Shown here piece by piece: positions 62,855 to 64,000 of a DNA stretch of 64,000 nucleotides. How positions within the stretch are numbered: position 1 is the first letter of the stretch; every line of letters starts with the position of its first letter. This DNA is from Sphingobacteriales bacterium (GTDB lineage: Bacteria; Bacteroidota; Bacteroidia; Chitinophagales; Chitinophagaceae). The notes beneath the pieces were generated by a model that saw only the letters and a list, made by a program, of their open reading frames with translations, had not been told where the DNA came from and ran no database searches. The position numbers and the translations under genes are program-made. The stretch lies in the NCBI GenBank assembly GCA_003963365.1, contig RXJG01000004.1:350009-414008 (forward strand). Direction: 5' to 3'.

Positions 62855-63759
62855 TGGGTTTCAAAAATATACTGGCAGGAATTTGCTTACTGATTGGGTT
62901 GACTATTTTCGCACAACCAAAACCTTCTGCTATTGCCGATAAGGTGGAAATATTAATTGGCGAACAAATTAAACTTAAACTTTCTGCCAGCTTTACTACC
63001 GATGATTTTAATGCCAATGGTTTTGCCATTCCTGATTCAATCAGACATTTTGAAATTTTAGAGAAAAGCCCCGTTGATTCATCCATCACCAGCGGTGTAA
63101 AAAGTATTTCTCAAGTTATCACTTTAACCAGTTTTGATTCCGGTATATGGGCTATTCCTAAAATTGGATTGCTCACCAGGTCGCCAGCTGGTTATTCTGA
63201 TTCCATTTTAATTAAAGTAGGATTTGATCCAACCAAAATTGATGAACTCAACGATATCAAAACAATTGAAGAAGTAAAAGTAAATACAACCTGGATATAC
63301 TGGGCTTTGGCTGGTATTACAGTGTTAGGGATAGTTGGCTTTGCTTATTTCTTATACGTTATAAAGTTCGGCACTGAGGAAAAACCGGAAGAAGAAACTA
63401 TTATATCTAAAGTGCCGGCATTTGAAGAAGCCATAGATGCATTACAAAAACTAAGACAAAGAAATATAACACATAAAGAAGAAGCAAAACAATTACATGC
63501 GGGGCTGACAAGTATATTTAAACGGTACCTGATTCGGGCACACAATATAAACACCTTAAGAAGTACCACCAGTGAAATGCTGATTCAGCTAAAAGATAAT
63601 TTAATCACACAATCACAACTATCATCCGCAGCTGATGCGTTGCGGCTGAATGATGCGGTGAAGTTTGCTAATTATTTTCCGGCACAAACTGAAACAAACA
63701 CGGCTATTAATCAACTGGAAGAAACCATTCAATTATTAAATAAAAACAAACTGGCGTAA
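62854..63759 (+). CDS. BatD/DUF4381-like membrane protein of the bat operon
   Basis: 301 residues. Signal peptide (GFKNILAGICLLIGLTIFAQ), a beta-rich extracytoplasmic part (about 25-140), a membrane helix (about 150-170, WIYWALAGITVLGIVGFAYFLYVI) and a cytoplasmic helical tail (about 180-300, LHAGLTSIFKRYLIRAHNINTLRSTTSEM) as in DUF4381/BatX-type proteins. Ends one base before the batA start codon. Confidence 0.8.
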   Translation: MGFKNILAGICLLIGLTIFAQPKPSAIADKVEILIGEQIKLKLSASFTTDDFNANGFAIPDSIRHFEILEKSPVDSSITSGVKSISQVITLTSFDSGIWAIPKIGLLTRSPAGYSDSILIKVGFDPTKIDELNDIKTIEEVKVNTTWIYWALAGITVLGIVGFAYFLYVIKFGTEEKPEEETIISKVPAFEEAIDALQKLRQRNITHKEEAKQLHAGLTSIFKRYLIRAHNINTLRSTTSEMLIQLKDNLITQSQLSSAADALRLNDAVKFANYFPAQTETNTAINQLEETIQLLNKNKLA

Positions 63760-63760
63760 A

Positions 63761-64000
63761 TTGATACTCGACTGGTTTAAAAATATCAGCTTTGGTCAAC
63801 CATGGTTTTTTGCATTATTGGTGCTGATACCATTACTGGTTATTTGGTATTGGCGGAATAATTTTAAAAATCAGTCTTCATTGGTCATTTCTTCTACAAA
63901 AGGTGTGGAAGCTGCGGCTAATTTTAAAACCAGCTTTCATCACTTACCCTTTATACTTCGCCTTTTATCATTAATCTTATTCATCACCGCATTGGCGAGG
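63761..64000 (+). CDS. batA: BatA N-terminus (partial, von Willebrand A protein)
   Basis: 80 codons from a TTG start one base after the previous stop: LDWFKNISFGQPWFFALLVLI etc. A membrane helix near residues 17-30 and IWYWRNN match BatA/BatB N-termini. A second hydrophobic segment (FILRLLSLILFITALA) is cut by the window edge. The von Willebrand A domain lies beyond the window. Confidence 0.82.
   Translation, partial: MILDWFKNISFGQPWFFALLVLIPLLVIWYWRNNFKNQSSLVISSTKGVEAAANFKTSFHHLPFILRLLSLILFITALAR

Overview
The window is AT-rich DNA from a member of the Bacteroidota. Chitinophagaceae is the best guess for family. The markers are gliding/type IX secretion genes (gldE, gldD, porZ), a SusC/SusD outer-membrane pair, a Bacteroides-aerotolerance (bat) operon, a 29-residue AURKAIP1/COX24-type peptide, almost no Shine-Dalgarno sequences, and promoter-like TAnnTTTG elements. 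Placement below phylum is inference from gene order and protein style; no rRNA or tRNA gene was seen.

Layout. 1-1.7 kb: end of a membrane protein, then a NarL-type sensor kinase and its LuxR-type regulator. 1.7-4.8 kb (minus): RNase G, a tiny basic peptide, a TPR protein and an HU-like protein. 4.9-8.7 kb (plus): mutY, ssb, gldE, gldD. 9-12.4 kb (plus): DUF3109 protein, LutB-like iron-sulfur protein, deacetylase-like protein. 12.4-20.2 kb (minus): EamA transporter, purH, a ComEC-like protein, a short carB and a very small gene with an unusual Shine-Dalgarno sequence. 20.3-24.1 kb (plus): M23 peptidase, peroxiredoxin, cytochrome-like lipoprotein, DUF5777 barrel. 24.1-26.5 kb (minus): isocitrate dehydrogenase and birA. 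26.8-33.1 kb (plus): rsfS, ftsH, lutC, gamma-glutamylcyclotransferase-like gene, lpxH, an unknown and an MscS channel. 33.1-35.4 kb (minus): thioredoxin-like, MerR, M23 peptidase. 35.5-44 kb (plus): alaS, nucleoside hydrolase, TylF-like methyltransferase, double-PDZ protein, gatB, thioredoxin lipoprotein. 44-51.7 kb (minus): lipoprotein, SusD, SusC, RND/MMPL exporter. 51.8-57.8 kb: porZ and recO, a convergent amidohydrolase, prfA, DUF937-like protein. 57.8-58.4 kb: a gene-free stretch holding a tandem pair of terminator-tipped 137-nt repeats (candidate small RNAs). 58.4-60.4 kb (minus): VanZ, gcvH, cyclophilin lipoprotein, unknown. 60.5-64 kb (plus): bat operon (moxR, DUF58, BatD-like, start of batA), interrupted by an S23-type four-helix-bundle gene with inverted repeats at its edges.

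Most of the window is core housekeeping: translation (alaS, gatB, prfA, rsfS), nucleotide synthesis (purH, carB), DNA repair (mutY, recO, ssb), envelope building (lpxH, ftsH, M23 peptidases) and the gliding/T9SS apparatus. The unusual part is a layer of short repeats. One intergenic 30-35 nt repeat occurs three times. Several low-complexity repeat types occur both between genes and, in frame, inside birA, alaS, an amidohydrolase and a signal peptide. The tandem RNA-like repeat near 58.2 kb and the repeat-bounded S23 cassette at 61.5 kb are the best candidates for something undescribed.
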